From Gammaproteobacteria bacterium (GTDB lineage: Bacteria > Pseudomonadota > Gammaproteobacteria > Pseudomonadales > Pseudohongiellaceae): a stretch of DNA of 64,000 nt. The stretch spans positions 54,998 to 118,997 of the forward strand of contig DUBM01000007.1 of the NCBI GenBank assembly GCA_012960305.1, read 5' to 3'. Shown here one piece after another: positions 47,481-57,972 of this stretch (position 1 is the first letter of the stretch; each line of letters starts with the position of its first letter). Below the pieces are notes generated by a model. The model was not told where the DNA came from. It did no database searches and saw only the letters and a list, made by a program, of their open reading frames with translations. A program made the translations under genes and the position numbers.

Positions 47481-47622
47481 AGATTGGTTATCTGAAAAAC
47501 AACGCTATGATTATATCAGCGTTAGACAACCAGTGCTGAAAATAATGACCCTATGAAAGGGTGTTATTTTCATCGCGTCGTTAACCGTAATGAAAAGCCG
47601 CGGTTTTGGAAATCGATTTTAT

Positions 47623-48027
47623 TTAATCTTGTTCGCCAAAAATTTCCTTAAGTTTCGCCAGAGCATCGTCTGATTCTGATTGAGCAGTGGATGCAGTGGG
47701 TCCAATTTCGTTGGAGAATTCTTCTCCAAATAATTCTGCTAACTTTGCACGGGCAGCTCGAGCTTCTTTTTTGTCGAGTTTCTTGTAAGCTTTTGGGTTC
47801 GCTTTGAAGTAATCACAAAAATTAGCTTTGTCTTTATCTAGGATGAAATCAGCTTTGTCTTCGCGACAGCCATCAGAAACAGATGGATCAAAGTTTTTGC
47901 AAGCCATACAAACATGCAGGTCAGCTTTACAAAAGCTGCATTCCTCGTAGCGGGAAAAAGGCAGAAGTAGGTTCTTGAGATCATGTCCACATTTCCAACA
48001 CTGCATGTTCATGCTGCGACTTGCCAT
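47623..48027 (-). CDS. Zinc-ribbon hypothetical protein
   Basis: 134 aa from ATG 48027, with AGGA ten bases upstream and the nitroreductase stop two bases before it, so the two genes form one transcript. Cys pairs: M-Q-C-W-K-C-G, C-S-F-C, H-V-C-M-A-C-K, and D-G-C-R-E suggest two zinc-binding knuckles. The remainder is Lys/Glu-rich and helical. A regulator or RNA/protein-binding adaptor is possible, not assigned. Confidence 0.65.
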   Translation of the reverse strand: MASRSMNMQCWKCGHDLKNLLLPFSRYEECSFCKADLHVCMACKNFDPSVSDGCREDKADFILDKDKANFCDYFKANPKAYKKLDKKEARAARAKLAELFGEEFSNEIGPTASTAQSESDDALAKLKEIFGEQD

Positions 48028-48029
48028 AG

Positions 48030-48584
48030 CTACCAATCCTGAAAATAATCATTAGGATTTGTGTCTAACAGTTTTTTCTCTGAACCCCTGATGTTGCCAA
48101 TATAAATAAAGCCGATAATTTTTTCGTCATTGCGCAGGCCGAGTCCTTTCTCTACTGAGGGATGATATGCCATAGAGCCGGTCCGCCAGATAGCCCCGAT
48201 GCCTTGAGCATAGGCAGCTGTTAGCATATTTTGTGTTGCCGCCGCTGCCGACAGATCTTGCTCGATTGGGGGTACCTTGAGGTGCTCTTGCTGGCTTGAG
48301 ATGCTCACTAGTAGTAATGGTGCACGCAACGGTTTGGATCTCAGCTTGGCAATTTTTGCCTCATCGATATAAGCATCATCTGCACGAGCGGCTTCGACAA
48401 ATAAATCCCCCAATCTATTTCTGGACTCGCCCTGTACTACTAAAAATCTCCAGGGTTTTAATAAAGCATGATCGGCTGCTCGTATCGCGGCTTTGTAAAT
48501 ATTTTGTAGGATTTTATCGCTAGGAACTGGACCATCCAGTCGAGGGTAGGATCTTCGATAGTGCAGAGCTTCTAATGCGTCCAT
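48030..48584 (-). CDS. Nitroreductase-family protein (YdjA-like)
   Basis: 184 aa from ATG 48584; an upstream ATG (48677) would add 31 residues not seen in the family. M-D-A-L-E-A-L-H-Y-R-R-S-Y-P-R-L and R-A-A-D-H-A-L-L-K-P-W-R-F are the YdjA-type FMN motifs, and Q-G-I-G-A-I-W-R-T-G-S is a late one. Dimeric FMN enzyme; substrate unknown. Confidence 0.86.
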   Translation of the reverse strand: MDALEALHYRRSYPRLDGPVPSDKILQNIYKAAIRAADHALLKPWRFLVVQGESRNRLGDLFVEAARADDAYIDEAKIAKLRSKPLRAPLLLVSISSQQEHLKVPPIEQDLSAAAATQNMLTAAYAQGIGAIWRTGSMAYHPSVEKGLGLRNDEKIIGFIYIGNIRGSEKKLLDTNPNDYFQDW

Positions 48585-48862
48585 AGGGTAATTGTTACCT
48601 TGTCCGATGCTGAATAGGTTTGCATCTGTAGATGAATACAAAGGAAGCATAAAACAAAGCGCGCCTGGGTGGAACATTCATCGCTAATTATGACAAAACC
48701 TCAATTTTTATGGGGTTTTCTGATCATTTAGTTGTTCGCTAGATCATGCTTAATAGTGTGGTTTGGTGGTATACTTTTGCCCGTTCCAGTCGATATGAAA
48801 TTGGTATTTAGTGGATTCTTACAGATTCGTTCAGTAGGAAACCCTAATATCAAGGACCCCAT

Positions 48863-50470
48863 ATGAATTCTAAGGCAGATGTAATAGCCGTAAGCTCTGA
48901 ACGCCCGATTTATCCACAAGATAAGTCTCGCTATTTCGGCTCGGCCAAACGTGCACAATTGCGAGTAGTTTTTTCGTTCTACTCGCCCGACGGCAATGAA
49001 ATTTCAATGCCAATTGCCAGCATGTCTGCCTATTTAAAGCGTGATTTTCCATGGGTTGAAGTACTGCTTGAGCCAGTACTTATTCTGCGTGATGTCGAGC
49101 GGTACTCGCCAGAAAATTACGCTAAAACTATCAAAGAGCTTAATGCCGATCTTATCGCCTTTTCAGTGATGAGCCCCCACTGGTATCCCATGGAACCTTA
49201 CTTCGAAGAATTGAAGAACTTGCAGCCTAAACTGCCCATATGCATTGGTGGGTATCAATCAATGTTGTCGCAGGAACAAACTATCACTAACCCTAACGTG
49301 GACTTTATCTGTGTGGGTGATGGTGAATATGCTATAGCCAATCTCGTTCAGCATTTGAAGGGTCTTAAAGGTGGACCTGTCGATGGCATGTGGGAAAAAC
49401 TTATCGATGACTCGATATATGAAACTGAAGCTCATCAGATTGGTGACTTAGCCGCTTTGCCTTTTCCTGATTATGATGTGTTCTCCAAAGAAAATGGTTT
49501 CGAAGATGTGAATTCTTCAATTTTTGGTCCTCAGGGGAAATTAGTCCTACCGGTTATGACCGGTAGGGGCTGTCCTTATCGCTGTACTTACTGTTGCAAT
49601 ACACCAATATTAGAAGGCTGGAAAATCAAAAAAGAATTCCTGCGAAAGTATGACCCTCAAGATATGGTCGATGAGCTAATTCGTTTGCGTGATAAATATA
49701 AGGTTGGCTATTTCGAATTCTGGGATGAATTGTTTTTATCCAATTTAAAATTTGTGAAGGCGTTCTTTGCGCTTTATAAGGATCAGATCCGTTTACCTTT
49801 CTCAATAAATTCCCGTGTTGAAGTTATGAATGTGGAGTTTTGTAAAACTGCCGCGGAAGCTGGTTGCCATACAATTTGGTTTGGCATCGAAAGTGGAGAT
49901 GAAGAATTTAGGGCAAAAATGCTTGGTCGAAAAATGAAAAATGAACAAGTAATAGCTGCTGCGGCGAATTGTAAAAAGGCAGGTATAAACAGACTCACTT
50001 TCAATATTGTAGGGTCGCCTTTGGAGACTGCCGAAAATATGCGGCAAACTTTGAGGCTAAATCAAGAAATTGCGCCAGAACATTTCTTCTTTTTCCCTTA
50101 TATCCCTTTGCGCGGCACGCCTCTTTACAATATTGCTAAAGAAGAAGGTTTGTTATTATCTGGGAAGAAAAATTTACATTACCTCTCCGCTGCAAATGAT
50201 CGTCAATTCACTTTGAATATGAAGGAGCGACCAGAGCTTTTAACGGAAAAAGATTACAACGAAATCTGTATGGAGATGCTGGCCTTCCAAGAACGAAACA
50301 ATCGTCTTACCTATGCAGAAGATAACGCTGAGACTAAGGCTACGGTTGAAGATAAAAGTTTTAGTTTGGTGGATGACGCTGAGATAGCAGAAGCTATTCA
50401 AACCACCAACCCCCAAATAGATAAAGAAAGTTCTCTGCTCAGTGGAGTGAAGAATTTCTTTAGAAGCTAA
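48863..50470 (+). CDS. B12-binding-domain radical SAM protein
   Basis: 535 aa. The N-terminal ~170 residues form a cobalamin-binding-like domain (I-C-I-G-G-Y-Q-S, F-I-C-V-G-D-G-E); the 4Fe-4S cluster Cys are 237, 241 and 244 in G-C-P-Y-R-C-T-Y-C. The TIM-barrel domain continues with G-I-E-S-G-D-E-E and V-G-S-P-L-E-T-A-E-N. Members perform methyltransfer or C-C chemistry on unreactive carbons. No biosynthetic partners are adjacent, so the product cannot be guessed. C-terminal ~60 residues are low-complexity acidic. Confidence 0.88.
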   Translation: MNSKADVIAVSSERPIYPQDKSRYFGSAKRAQLRVVFSFYSPDGNEISMPIASMSAYLKRDFPWVEVLLEPVLILRDVERYSPENYAKTIKELNADLIAFSVMSPHWYPMEPYFEELKNLQPKLPICIGGYQSMLSQEQTITNPNVDFICVGDGEYAIANLVQHLKGLKGGPVDGMWEKLIDDSIYETEAHQIGDLAALPFPDYDVFSKENGFEDVNSSIFGPQGKLVLPVMTGRGCPYRCTYCCNTPILEGWKIKKEFLRKYDPQDMVDELIRLRDKYKVGYFEFWDELFLSNLKFVKAFFALYKDQIRLPFSINSRVEVMNVEFCKTAAEAGCHTIWFGIESGDEEFRAKMLGRKMKNEQVIAAAANCKKAGINRLTFNIVGSPLETAENMRQTLRLNQEIAPEHFFFFPYIPLRGTPLYNIAKEEGLLLSGKKNLHYLSAANDRQFTLNMKERPELLTEKDYNEICMEMLAFQERNNRLTYAEDNAETKATVEDKSFSLVDDAEIAEAIQTTNPQIDKESSLLSGVKNFFRS

Positions 50471-50494
50471 TTCCAAACTATTTTTACGCCTTCT

Positions 50495-51868
50495 TTAAGC
50501 CACTTTTTCCTGTAGTTGGTGTTCTCCTTTTAGGGCGCGATTGAATGTGCGCCAGGAGATTATTGCCATTATAAAATTCCCTGCCACAGCGCCAGCAAAA
50601 AAACCTGGTAAGCCAAAATAACGGCTACCTAGATAGGCCAGAGGAACATAGAAAACAAAGAATCTGGCGACGCTCAAGTACAGTGCGATAAGTGGTCGAT
50701 GCAACGCGTTAAGCGAAGAATTGGTGAGAATGATTACACCCTGTAGTCCATAGCCCAGCGGCATAATCCAGACGAATAATTTAATACCTTCGATAACTTG
50801 CGGATCGTCGGAGAATACATTGGCGATTAGTATCGCGCTTAGCCCCAAGACCAGATATACCGCTAGTTGCCAGCCCATTATAAACTTTGTCGCAAGCCTA
50901 TATGCTTCCTCGACTCGGTCTATTCGGTTAGCTCCGAAATTTTGACTAATCAGAGGAGGCAACGCCGATGACATCGCTAACACGATTAGAGTTGCTATGG
51001 GTTCGATGCGAGCACCAACACCAAAGGCAGCTACAGATGTGTCGCCAAAGCCAGCAGCAATCGCCGTCATGATGCCGGCAGCGAGGGGAGTCATCATATT
51101 GGCTCCTGCTGCAGGTATACCAATTCGCAGCATATCTTTCCCAGATGATTCAAACGTAGCCCGAGAAGGAAATTTACGGCTTACAAGTTCTAATTTGACC
51201 ACTAATAAGTAGCCCAGGTAGCCAAATGCGAGAGTCCAGGCAATTACTGTTGCCCAGGCAGCACCCTGTATACCGAGTTCTGGAAATGGACCTATACCAA
51301 AAATTAAGAATGGGTCTAGCATAGCGTTAATAAAGCCTGCAGATGCCATGATGATGCTTGGAGTTTTAGTGTCGCCACAGGCGCGAAGCACGCTATTACC
51401 ACTCATCATGCAAACAACGAGAATGCTGCCAGGAAACCAAACCACCATGTACTGCCTAATTAATACAAGTAGATCCTCACGTGCCCCCATCAATCTGAAG
51501 ATGTCATCCATAAAAAACCAGCAAAGACTGATCACCACCGTCGCCAAGCAGAAAGAAATATAATTAATTACAGTGGCCGCTTCTTTAGCGCGCTCGAATT
51601 CAGACCTCCCAACGGCTTTAGCCACTACAGCGGAAGCGCCTATGCCCAGGCCTATGGCCAAACTCATGACGGTAAAGGTTACTGGAAAGGTAAAGCTAAT
51701 GGCTGTAAGCGGTTCAGTTCCGAGGAAGCTGATAAAAAGCGTATCTACCAAACTGAAAGTGAATAGCATCACCATGCCAATAATCATTGGTAGGGTCATG
51801 CGTATAAGAGCTTTCTTGATGGATCCTTCGACCAAATTATTGCTATTGTTATTGCTCTTTAAGGACAT
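50495..51868 (-). CDS. MATE-family multidrug/cation efflux transporter
   Basis: 457 aa, twelve helices. R-M-T-L-P-M-I-I-G-M, L-G-T-E-P-L-T-A, and G-A-S-A-V-V-A-K-A-V-G typify MATE; F-G-V-G-A-R-I-E-P-I begins the second half. Na+- or H+-driven drug export. Convergent with the radical SAM gene. No regulator is adjacent. Confidence 0.9.
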   Translation of the reverse strand: MSLKSNNNSNNLVEGSIKKALIRMTLPMIIGMVMLFTFSLVDTLFISFLGTEPLTAISFTFPVTFTVMSLAIGLGIGASAVVAKAVGRSEFERAKEAATVINYISFCLATVVISLCWFFMDDIFRLMGAREDLLVLIRQYMVVWFPGSILVVCMMSGNSVLRACGDTKTPSIIMASAGFINAMLDPFLIFGIGPFPELGIQGAAWATVIAWTLAFGYLGYLLVVKLELVSRKFPSRATFESSGKDMLRIGIPAAGANMMTPLAAGIMTAIAAGFGDTSVAAFGVGARIEPIATLIVLAMSSALPPLISQNFGANRIDRVEEAYRLATKFIMGWQLAVYLVLGLSAILIANVFSDDPQVIEGIKLFVWIMPLGYGLQGVIILTNSSLNALHRPLIALYLSVARFFVFYVPLAYLGSRYFGLPGFFAGAVAGNFIMAIISWRTFNRALKGEHQLQEKVA

Positions 51869-52060
51869 TTGTCGGGGGTTATACCTAGTGGTCTGTAATA
51901 GTAATTAAGGGATGGTTATTTTATTTCAGGCCGCAACAAATTAATGCAGACCAGTTGTTAGCGCTAGTCTCTTGCCCTTGGCTACTCATCAATATACCGT
52001 ATATAGCTAAACAAATTTCCGATGACACATAAAATTGCATATTGTGCGAATCAACACGAT

Positions 52061-52834
52061 TCAGCTAGCGTTGCGAAGTTTGAGTAGTGCTCGGAATGCT
52101 TTCGGATTGCCGTAGAATATTTCCTCGCCAGATCTTAGATCAGGATTGCCATCTTCTGTTCCGATTAAACCGCCAGCTTCTTGAAGAATTAGGCTTGCTG
52201 CGGCGAGTGATCGAGGGTCTTCTGCCATAGACCAACCTGCCTGAAGTCTATCTGCCGAGGTTTGCAGCATATCTAAGGGGGTGCAGCCGGATATTCTAGG
52301 TGTTGCTTCGGTGGCAGCAAGCCCCTGTTGTAAGGCGAGGGATTCCTCTAGCCCATTAGTACCGGGATTAATTCCTACCAGAGCTTGGTTTAAATCAGTA
52401 TGTTTGCCAACTCGTAGACGACGAGAATTCAATTGTGATCCAGTACCTCGGGTCGCAGTATACTCCTCTCTAACTAGAGGGCAGATAATGACAGCATGGG
52501 TAATTACTGAATTGATCTGACAGGCGAGGGAAACTGCAAATTGGGTGTAACCCTTGGAAAAATTCCAATTACCAATCAGGGGGTCAACCAACCAAATAGT
52601 GTCAGGGTCTTCACCTCTTGTAATTCCGGAAACCCGAGAATTGATCGTGTGTTTGGGAAAAGCCTTAGTCAGGTGATAAAGAATGGTTTTATCTGCATTC
52701 TGATCCATAGAGGTTAGAAAGGCTTCGCGGGAATTATTAATGATTTTCACTCTGTCTAGTCGATCGCTGCTATGGGCGATTGCTTCAGCTGCGTCGCGGG
52801 CGGCGGGCAGGGCAATGTTTAAGGTCGGGTGCAT
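52061..52834 (-). CDS. suhB: SuhB/inositol-monophosphatase-family protein lacking catalytic residues
   Basis: 257 aa from ATG 52834 (M-H-P-T-L-N-I-A-L), aligned with SuhB starts; an upstream ATG is rejected. F-A-V-S-L-A and L-Q-E-A-G-G-L are conserved, but metal ligands are not. E. coli E66/E67 become Arg67/Val68; D84 is kept (V-D-P-L, Asp84); D87 becomes Ile87 (D-P-L-I-G-N); D212 becomes Ser209. Inositol-phosphate hydrolysis is therefore unlikely. SuhB is known to act in rRNA antitermination independently of catalysis, which may be the retained role. Divergent trmJ supports orthology. Confidence 0.85.
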   Translation of the reverse strand: MHPTLNIALPAARDAAEAIAHSSDRLDRVKIINNSREAFLTSMDQNADKTILYHLTKAFPKHTINSRVSGITRGEDPDTIWLVDPLIGNWNFSKGYTQFAVSLACQINSVITHAVIICPLVREEYTATRGTGSQLNSRRLRVGKHTDLNQALVGINPGTNGLEESLALQQGLAATEATPRISGCTPLDMLQTSADRLQAGWSMAEDPRSLAAASLILQEAGGLIGTEDGNPDLRSGEEIFYGNPKAFRALLKLRNAS

Positions 52835-53072
52835 CAATGAATTCCTGAAATTGTAAAGAGCGAGTATTGCAAACAGTCCTGAGGCCGGACGGTAAAGTCT
52901 AAACTCGAGTGCTTGCTGTAAAAGTCGCGCAATGATAGCAAACAACTGAAAACTAAAGAAATGATCCAAGGAATAAGCTGATATAATTCATCGAACCTTC
53001 ATTCGGAACCGGAATTCAACATTCATCCGTGTTTCCAAAAAAAGCTGCGCGGGATGTCGTAACCTACTTACT

Positions 53073-53870
53073 ATGTTCAATTTTGATAATGTCAGCATCG
53101 TTTTGGTAAACACTTCACACCCTGGAAATATTGGTGCCTGTGCTAGGGCAATGAAAAATATGGGCTTCAGCAAACTAACTTTGGTGCAACCAGAAGATTT
53201 TCCCAGCGGAGTTGCTGTTGGTCGTGCTGTTTCTGCAATAGATATTCTGGAAAATGCAGTGGTGGTTGATACCCTGCAAGACGCAGTGGCCGATTGTGCG
53301 CTAGTGATCGGTGCCAGTGCGCGGTCCCGAAGAATTCCTTGGCCGATGCTTTCCCCGAAACAAACAGCTAGGAAAATAACTGCCGAGAATAAGCAGAACA
53401 AGGCAGCATTGGTTTTTGGTAGAGAGGATGCCGGGTTAAATAATGATGAACTTCAGCTTTGTCATTTTCACGTACAAATTCCAGCCGATCCGACTTACTC
53501 TTCTCTGAATCTTGCGGCGGCAGTAATGGTTATTTGCTATGAGTTGCGGAAATTGGCGCTAGCGGAAAATGATGGTGGCGAGAGAGCAGAAGATGATTTT
53601 TGGGATCAAGAAAAAGCCACTGGAACACAAGTCGAGTATTTCTATGAACATTTAGAAAGGGTAATGATTGCTATAAATTTTCATGACCCTAAAAACCCGC
53701 GACAACTCATGCAAAGAATGCGCAGACTGTTCAGTCGAATTAGAATTGATGTGATGGAAATGAATATACTTCGCGGAATTCTTAGCAATATAGAACTGAA
53801 TATCCGCCCAAAAAATTTGGAAGCCCATCGAGAGCAAGAATTGGAAAAAAAGCAACTTAAAGAGCAGTAG
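53073..53870 (+). CDS. trmJ: tRNA (cytidine/uridine-32-2'-O)-methyltransferase TrmJ
   Basis: 265 aa. SPOUT fold: V-L-V-N-T-S-H-P-G-N-I-G-A-C-A-R-A-M-K-N-M-G, V-F-G-R-E-D-A-G-L-N-N and I-P-A-D-P-T-Y-S-S-L-N-L-A. Methylates position 32 of several tRNAs. Divergent from suhB, as in Pseudomonas. Usually followed by cysE/iscR; here a 290-bp gap and ygiQ follow. Confidence 0.95.
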   Translation: MFNFDNVSIVLVNTSHPGNIGACARAMKNMGFSKLTLVQPEDFPSGVAVGRAVSAIDILENAVVVDTLQDAVADCALVIGASARSRRIPWPMLSPKQTARKITAENKQNKAALVFGREDAGLNNDELQLCHFHVQIPADPTYSSLNLAAAVMVICYELRKLALAENDGGERAEDDFWDQEKATGTQVEYFYEHLERVMIAINFHDPKNPRQLMQRMRRLFSRIRIDVMEMNILRGILSNIELNIRPKNLEAHREQELEKKQLKEQ

Positions 53871-54077
53871 CAAAAGTTATAAAGGGGTACGAAATAATAA
53901 AATCAGCCCTAAAGTGCTAAGTGGAGCGAGAGCAGATCGAAAAGCTAAGCCAAAGAGGACAAACAAGAGTTCTAATTAATTGCTACCGATGGGAAGATTA
54001 CTAGGTTCATTATTGGCTAAAGTATGAGTTGCCAGTTTATGGTGATGAACCAATGAAAGAGCTGTTATTACGACATG

Positions 54078-54161
54078 AGTGCAGGGGGCGAAAGGTTATC
54101 GGAGAAATTAACCTCGTTTATCAATTACGATTCTCTTCATTCAAAAACCGAACCCTGCACT
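54078..54161. repeat. Nested inverted repeats before ygiQ terminus
   Basis: Outer arms AGTGCAGGG (54078-54086) and CCCTGCACT (54153-54161) enclose inner arms AGGTTA (54093-54098) and TAACCT (54109-54114). This lies in the 290-bp gap between convergent trmJ and ygiQ, so a structured 3' end or small RNA is possible. No T-run follows. Confidence 0.45.
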
Positions 54162-54164
54162 AAC

Positions 54165-56309
54165 TTAACGTCGGCGATTATTACGTTTTTTAATAACCTT
54201 TTTTTGTGGTACTGGTGGGATTAGGTGTTGGCTACCATTACCAATAAGATCACTTCTTCCCATATCTTGTAGGGCCTTCCTTAGTATTGGCCAATTTTTT
54301 TCATCGTGATAGCGCAAGAAGGCCTTTTGCAATCTTCGCTGATCAATGTCTTTGATTACTTTTAGCTTTTCACTCTTATAACGAACCTTGGCTAAGGGGT
54401 TTCGTTCTGAATAGTACATGGCTGTTGCCAATGCCATCGGAGAGGGATAAAAAGTCTGAACTTGGTCTGGTTTAAATTTGTGCTCTTTTAGCCACATGCT
54501 CAAGTTTAACATGTCTTCTTCATCACAGCCTGGGTGAGCAGCGATGAAATAGGGAATCAAGTACTGTTCTTTACCGGCCTTTTTTGAAAATTTATCGAAC
54601 AGTGTCTTAAATTCATCATAGGCTGAAATGCTTGGCTTCATCATCTTCGATAATGTTTTGTCTTCACTGTGTTCAGGTGCAATCTTCAGATAGCCCCCTA
54701 CATGATGAGTCACCAATTCTTCAATATATTTGGGGTCTTTCAATGCAAGGTCATAACGAAGACCAGAGGCGATCGCAACCCGTTTAACTCCAGGCACAGC
54801 TCTGGCGCGACGATACAAATTTGTGGTTGCGCTGTGGTCGGTTTTTAGATGTTTGCAAATATTCGGATAGACACAGGATAGGCGTTTACAAGTTGATTGG
54901 ATTTTTTGAGATTTGCAATTCAGTTTATACATATTGGCGGTGGGCCCGCCAAGGTCTGAGATTGTTCCAGTAAACCCAGGTACTTGATCTCTGATTTTTC
55001 CTATTTCCTTGATGATGGAATCTTCAGACCGAGACTGAATGATGCGCCCTTCATGTTCTGTAATAGAGCAGAATGTACAGCCGCCAAAACAACCGCGCAT
55101 AATATTTACGGACGTTTTTATCATATCATAAGCTGGTATTCTCGAATCCCCGTAGTGTGGATGTGGTCGACGCTGGTAGGGCAAGTCGAAGATCCAATCC
55201 ATCTCTTCGGTTTCTAAAGGAATGGGTGGTGGGTTTATCCATACATCTTGAGTGCCATGCTTTTGCACTAAGGGTTTTGCATTATAGGGATTAGCTTCTT
55301 GATGTAAGACACGGGATGCATGCGCATAGAGTGCAGAGTCGTTGACGACTTTATTGAATGAGGGCAGTCGAATAAAACTAGTCTTTTCATCAAATTTTGC
55401 TTTCCGTTGCAAGGGAAGAGGAATTATTCTAATGACGTCCGTTTGCGCTTCATTATTGGGAGCCGCCACTGCGGATCCCTGTTTTTTCTTTTTATCGTGG
55501 AAGTCATAGGGGTTAGGGATATCATCTATTTTGGCAGGCCAATCGATGCGGGTAGAATTGATTTCAGTCCATCCGCCAGGCAGTTCATTCTTAATGATTG
55601 CCGTGCCTCGAAGCTGCCATAACTCATCTACCGATCTCCCTGCGGCTATTTGATGAGCTAGCTCAGTTAGAGCGCGCTCAGCATTTCCATAAAGCAGGAT
55701 GTCAGCGTTCGAATCGATAAGAACTGAGCGCCTCACCTTGTTACTCCAATAATCATACTGAGCAATTCGACGTAAACTCGCTTCGATGCCTCCTATCACT
55801 ATCGGAGTATCATAATAGGCTTCCCGGCAACGTTGGCTGTAGACGATCACCGAGCGATCGGGTCTCTTACCTGGTAACGCATCCGGTGTGTAAGCATCAT
55901 CACTGCGAAGACGTAAATCAGCGGTATAACGGTTAATTAGCGAGTCCATATTGCCGCCAGTGACACCGAAGAATAAATTCGGTTGTCCTAAAGTTTTAAA
56001 CGCTTCCGCGTCACTCCATTGCGGTTGAGAAATAATTCCAACTCTAAATCCTTGAGCTTCCAGCAGTCTACCAACTACTGCCATGCCGAAACTTGGATGA
56101 TCTACATAGGCGTCAGCTGTCACAATTATGATATCGCAGCTATCCCAACCCAATTCGTCCATTTCTTCACGAGACATTGGGAGATAGGGAGCAGTGCCAA
56201 AACATTCTGCCCAATATTTAGGATAAGAGAAAAGTTCTTTCACTTTCTCTGGAGGTGTGTCCCTCTCATTCTTGCTTGAAGTGCTTTGATTCATATTATT
56301 TTGTTTCAT
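54165..56309 (-). CDS. ygiQ: YgiQ family radical SAM protein
   Basis: 714 aa, full-length for the family. Characteristic start [22 protein letters not shown]; cluster motif [14 protein letters not shown]-terminal H-P-G-C-D-E-E-D and F-Y-P-S-P-M-A. Role of YgiQ is unknown although it is widely conserved. The Lys/Arg-rich tail ends K-K-R-N-N-R-R-R. Confidence 0.95.
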   Translation of the reverse strand: MKQNNMNQSTSSKNERDTPPEKVKELFSYPKYWAECFGTAPYLPMSREEMDELGWDSCDIIIVTADAYVDHPSFGMAVVGRLLEAQGFRVGIISQPQWSDAEAFKTLGQPNLFFGVTGGNMDSLINRYTADLRLRSDDAYTPDALPGKRPDRSVIVYSQRCREAYYDTPIVIGGIEASLRRIAQYDYWSNKVRRSVLIDSNADILLYGNAERALTELAHQIAAGRSVDELWQLRGTAIIKNELPGGWTEINSTRIDWPAKIDDIPNPYDFHDKKKKQGSAVAAPNNEAQTDVIRIIPLPLQRKAKFDEKTSFIRLPSFNKVVNDSALYAHASRVLHQEANPYNAKPLVQKHGTQDVWINPPPIPLETEEMDWIFDLPYQRRPHPHYGDSRIPAYDMIKTSVNIMRGCFGGCTFCSITEHEGRIIQSRSEDSIIKEIGKIRDQVPGFTGTISDLGGPTANMYKLNCKSQKIQSTCKRLSCVYPNICKHLKTDHSATTNLYRRARAVPGVKRVAIASGLRYDLALKDPKYIEELVTHHVGGYLKIAPEHSEDKTLSKMMKPSISAYDEFKTLFDKFSKKAGKEQYLIPYFIAAHPGCDEEDMLNLSMWLKEHKFKPDQVQTFYPSPMALATAMYYSERNPLAKVRYKSEKLKVIKDIDQRRLQKAFLRYHDEKNWPILRKALQDMGRSDLIGNGSQHLIPPVPQKKVIKKRNNRRR

Positions 56310-56404
56310 TTTTAGAGTGATAATTCAGTTAATACTGCACCGAACGACGGCAGCATTTAATCTGCATACTTGAGCGCATTGTTAAGAGCGATTGTAGTTT
56401 ATAT

Positions 56405-57727
56405 CTAGAAAAATTGATCGAGAGCCTGGGCTTCGCCGTTGATTATTAATTCACCATCTTTGAGTAATGCATTTAGTAAAACTCTGTCGCTATCGACTAC
56501 TAGGAATCCCTGCTGAATGTAAGGCTTGACAAGCTCTCCAGCAGGGCTTCGCATTATTGCATTGAGATCCAAAGATATGTCCATGCTTACACTCAATGCG
56601 CGTGTAGCCTCGTCCATATTCACTAATGCTAAATCAGTTAGATCCGGCAGTCCCTTCCAATCTATTTTGACATCCAATTGGTGTTCGCCATCGAACGCAC
56701 TGGCTGCAAGAAAATTATTAAAATTCAAACTATTCTGTATCAAAATTATACCTAATTCCTGGGCGAGTTGATTGACTTGTACATCGAAGGTGCCACCGTT
56801 AGCGCTCATTTGAGATTGTAATCCGGCCAACAATTCGTAGTAGCGCCGTATGAGCAAACCGTTTAGTTCGTTAATTTCAGTAAGCCACGACACTGAAGCG
56901 AGCGGAATATCACTCTCTATGTTTGCAATGGCAAATTGTTGGGAGATATCTATATGATCAGGGCCAGCGCTTGATGGTTGCAGAGTGGAGGCGGAGCTGA
57001 TTCCCCCGAGGGTAAAAGGGAATGGACCACTGCTATTCATTGAAGGAATAGTCATCACGGTGTGGCTTGGTGACAGTAAATTATTTATTTGTTCAGTTGT
57101 GGTTGAGAGGCTCAGCCCTTCGAGAGTGAAACCACTGGAAGTTTTAGGTTCAATTACCTGCAGCCTGCCAACAGCGAGATCAAATTCTGCAGAGAGATCC
57201 GAATTCGCTTTAAAGTTACCTTCAAGTCCACCAAAAACTATACTGGTTCCCGACACGGAGTAATCGAAAGCTTCCAGGTTGAAGCTTACCTGTGCAGATT
57301 GGTTGAAACCTACAAGCAATTCGATGATTAATGTTGGTAATTCAATTGGTATTTCGAATAAGGCTTCTGCAAATTCATCAGCTTCAATTTGCGGCCTAAT
57401 ACTGGTGTAGACGAGCCCTAATTTGGGACCTTTGGCGGTGAATAAAAGCGGTCCGTGACTTATGTCAAACAGTAGCTTTAGACTAATAGCATCGGCGCCA
57501 ATGGGGGAGTAAGCAACAATTACTGTTGCTGAGCTACTAAACCAGCCATTCTCGAACTGGCTTTGATTTATCTTTAACTGTCCGCGGGTCTCTGGTGGAA
57601 CCAAATCGATTAGGTTGGTAACGGCAGTATATCGAATACCCAGTCCTACTACTTTCGGGATAATGCCAAAAATTAGAATCAATCCTGCCAACAGCCCGAG
57701 GATTAGATTGCGTTTTCTAGAAGACAT
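56405..57727 (-). CDS. DUF945 family protein (YdgA-like)
   Basis: 440 aa. Single N-terminal transmembrane anchor (L-I-L-G-L-L-A-G-L-I-L-I-F-G-I), then a long periplasmic region of beta-rich repeats: Q-S-Q-F-E-N-G-W-F-S-S-S-A-T-V, G-P-L-L-F-T-A-K-G. C-terminal G-F-L-V-V-D-S-D-R-V-L. Matches DUF945, for which function is unknown. Monocistronic. Confidence 0.82.
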   Translation of the reverse strand: MSSRKRNLILGLLAGLILIFGIIPKVVGLGIRYTAVTNLIDLVPPETRGQLKINQSQFENGWFSSSATVIVAYSPIGADAISLKLLFDISHGPLLFTAKGPKLGLVYTSIRPQIEADEFAEALFEIPIELPTLIIELLVGFNQSAQVSFNLEAFDYSVSGTSIVFGGLEGNFKANSDLSAEFDLAVGRLQVIEPKTSSGFTLEGLSLSTTTEQINNLLSPSHTVMTIPSMNSSGPFPFTLGGISSASTLQPSSAGPDHIDISQQFAIANIESDIPLASVSWLTEINELNGLLIRRYYELLAGLQSQMSANGGTFDVQVNQLAQELGIILIQNSLNFNNFLAASAFDGEHQLDVKIDWKGLPDLTDLALVNMDEATRALSVSMDISLDLNAIMRSPAGELVKPYIQQGFLVVDSDRVLLNALLKDGELIINGEAQALDQFF

Positions 57728-57972
57728 GATTGTAAGACCTTTAAATCACTAGTCCAAATTCGGCGAGCACTTGAACGTATTGCCTGGATAAGTGGTTGAT
57801 TATAACAGGTATAGAATTTCGCAACCGGCGCTTTAATGTTGCCCCAAGCGGTTGGCGATACTTTTGTTTCTAAAAGAAAGGGCATGCCCTTTAAACGAAG
57901 AAGTGCACAGACGAAGTGGCTTTGATGCAAATTCGTTTTTACTGAAATTGAATTAGGCTACTAACTAGAAGT

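Noticed and set aside
52835..52969. Longer SuhB start
   Set aside because: The extra 45 residues do not match SuhB, whose conserved start M-x-P-x-L-N-I-A fits the ATG at 52834.
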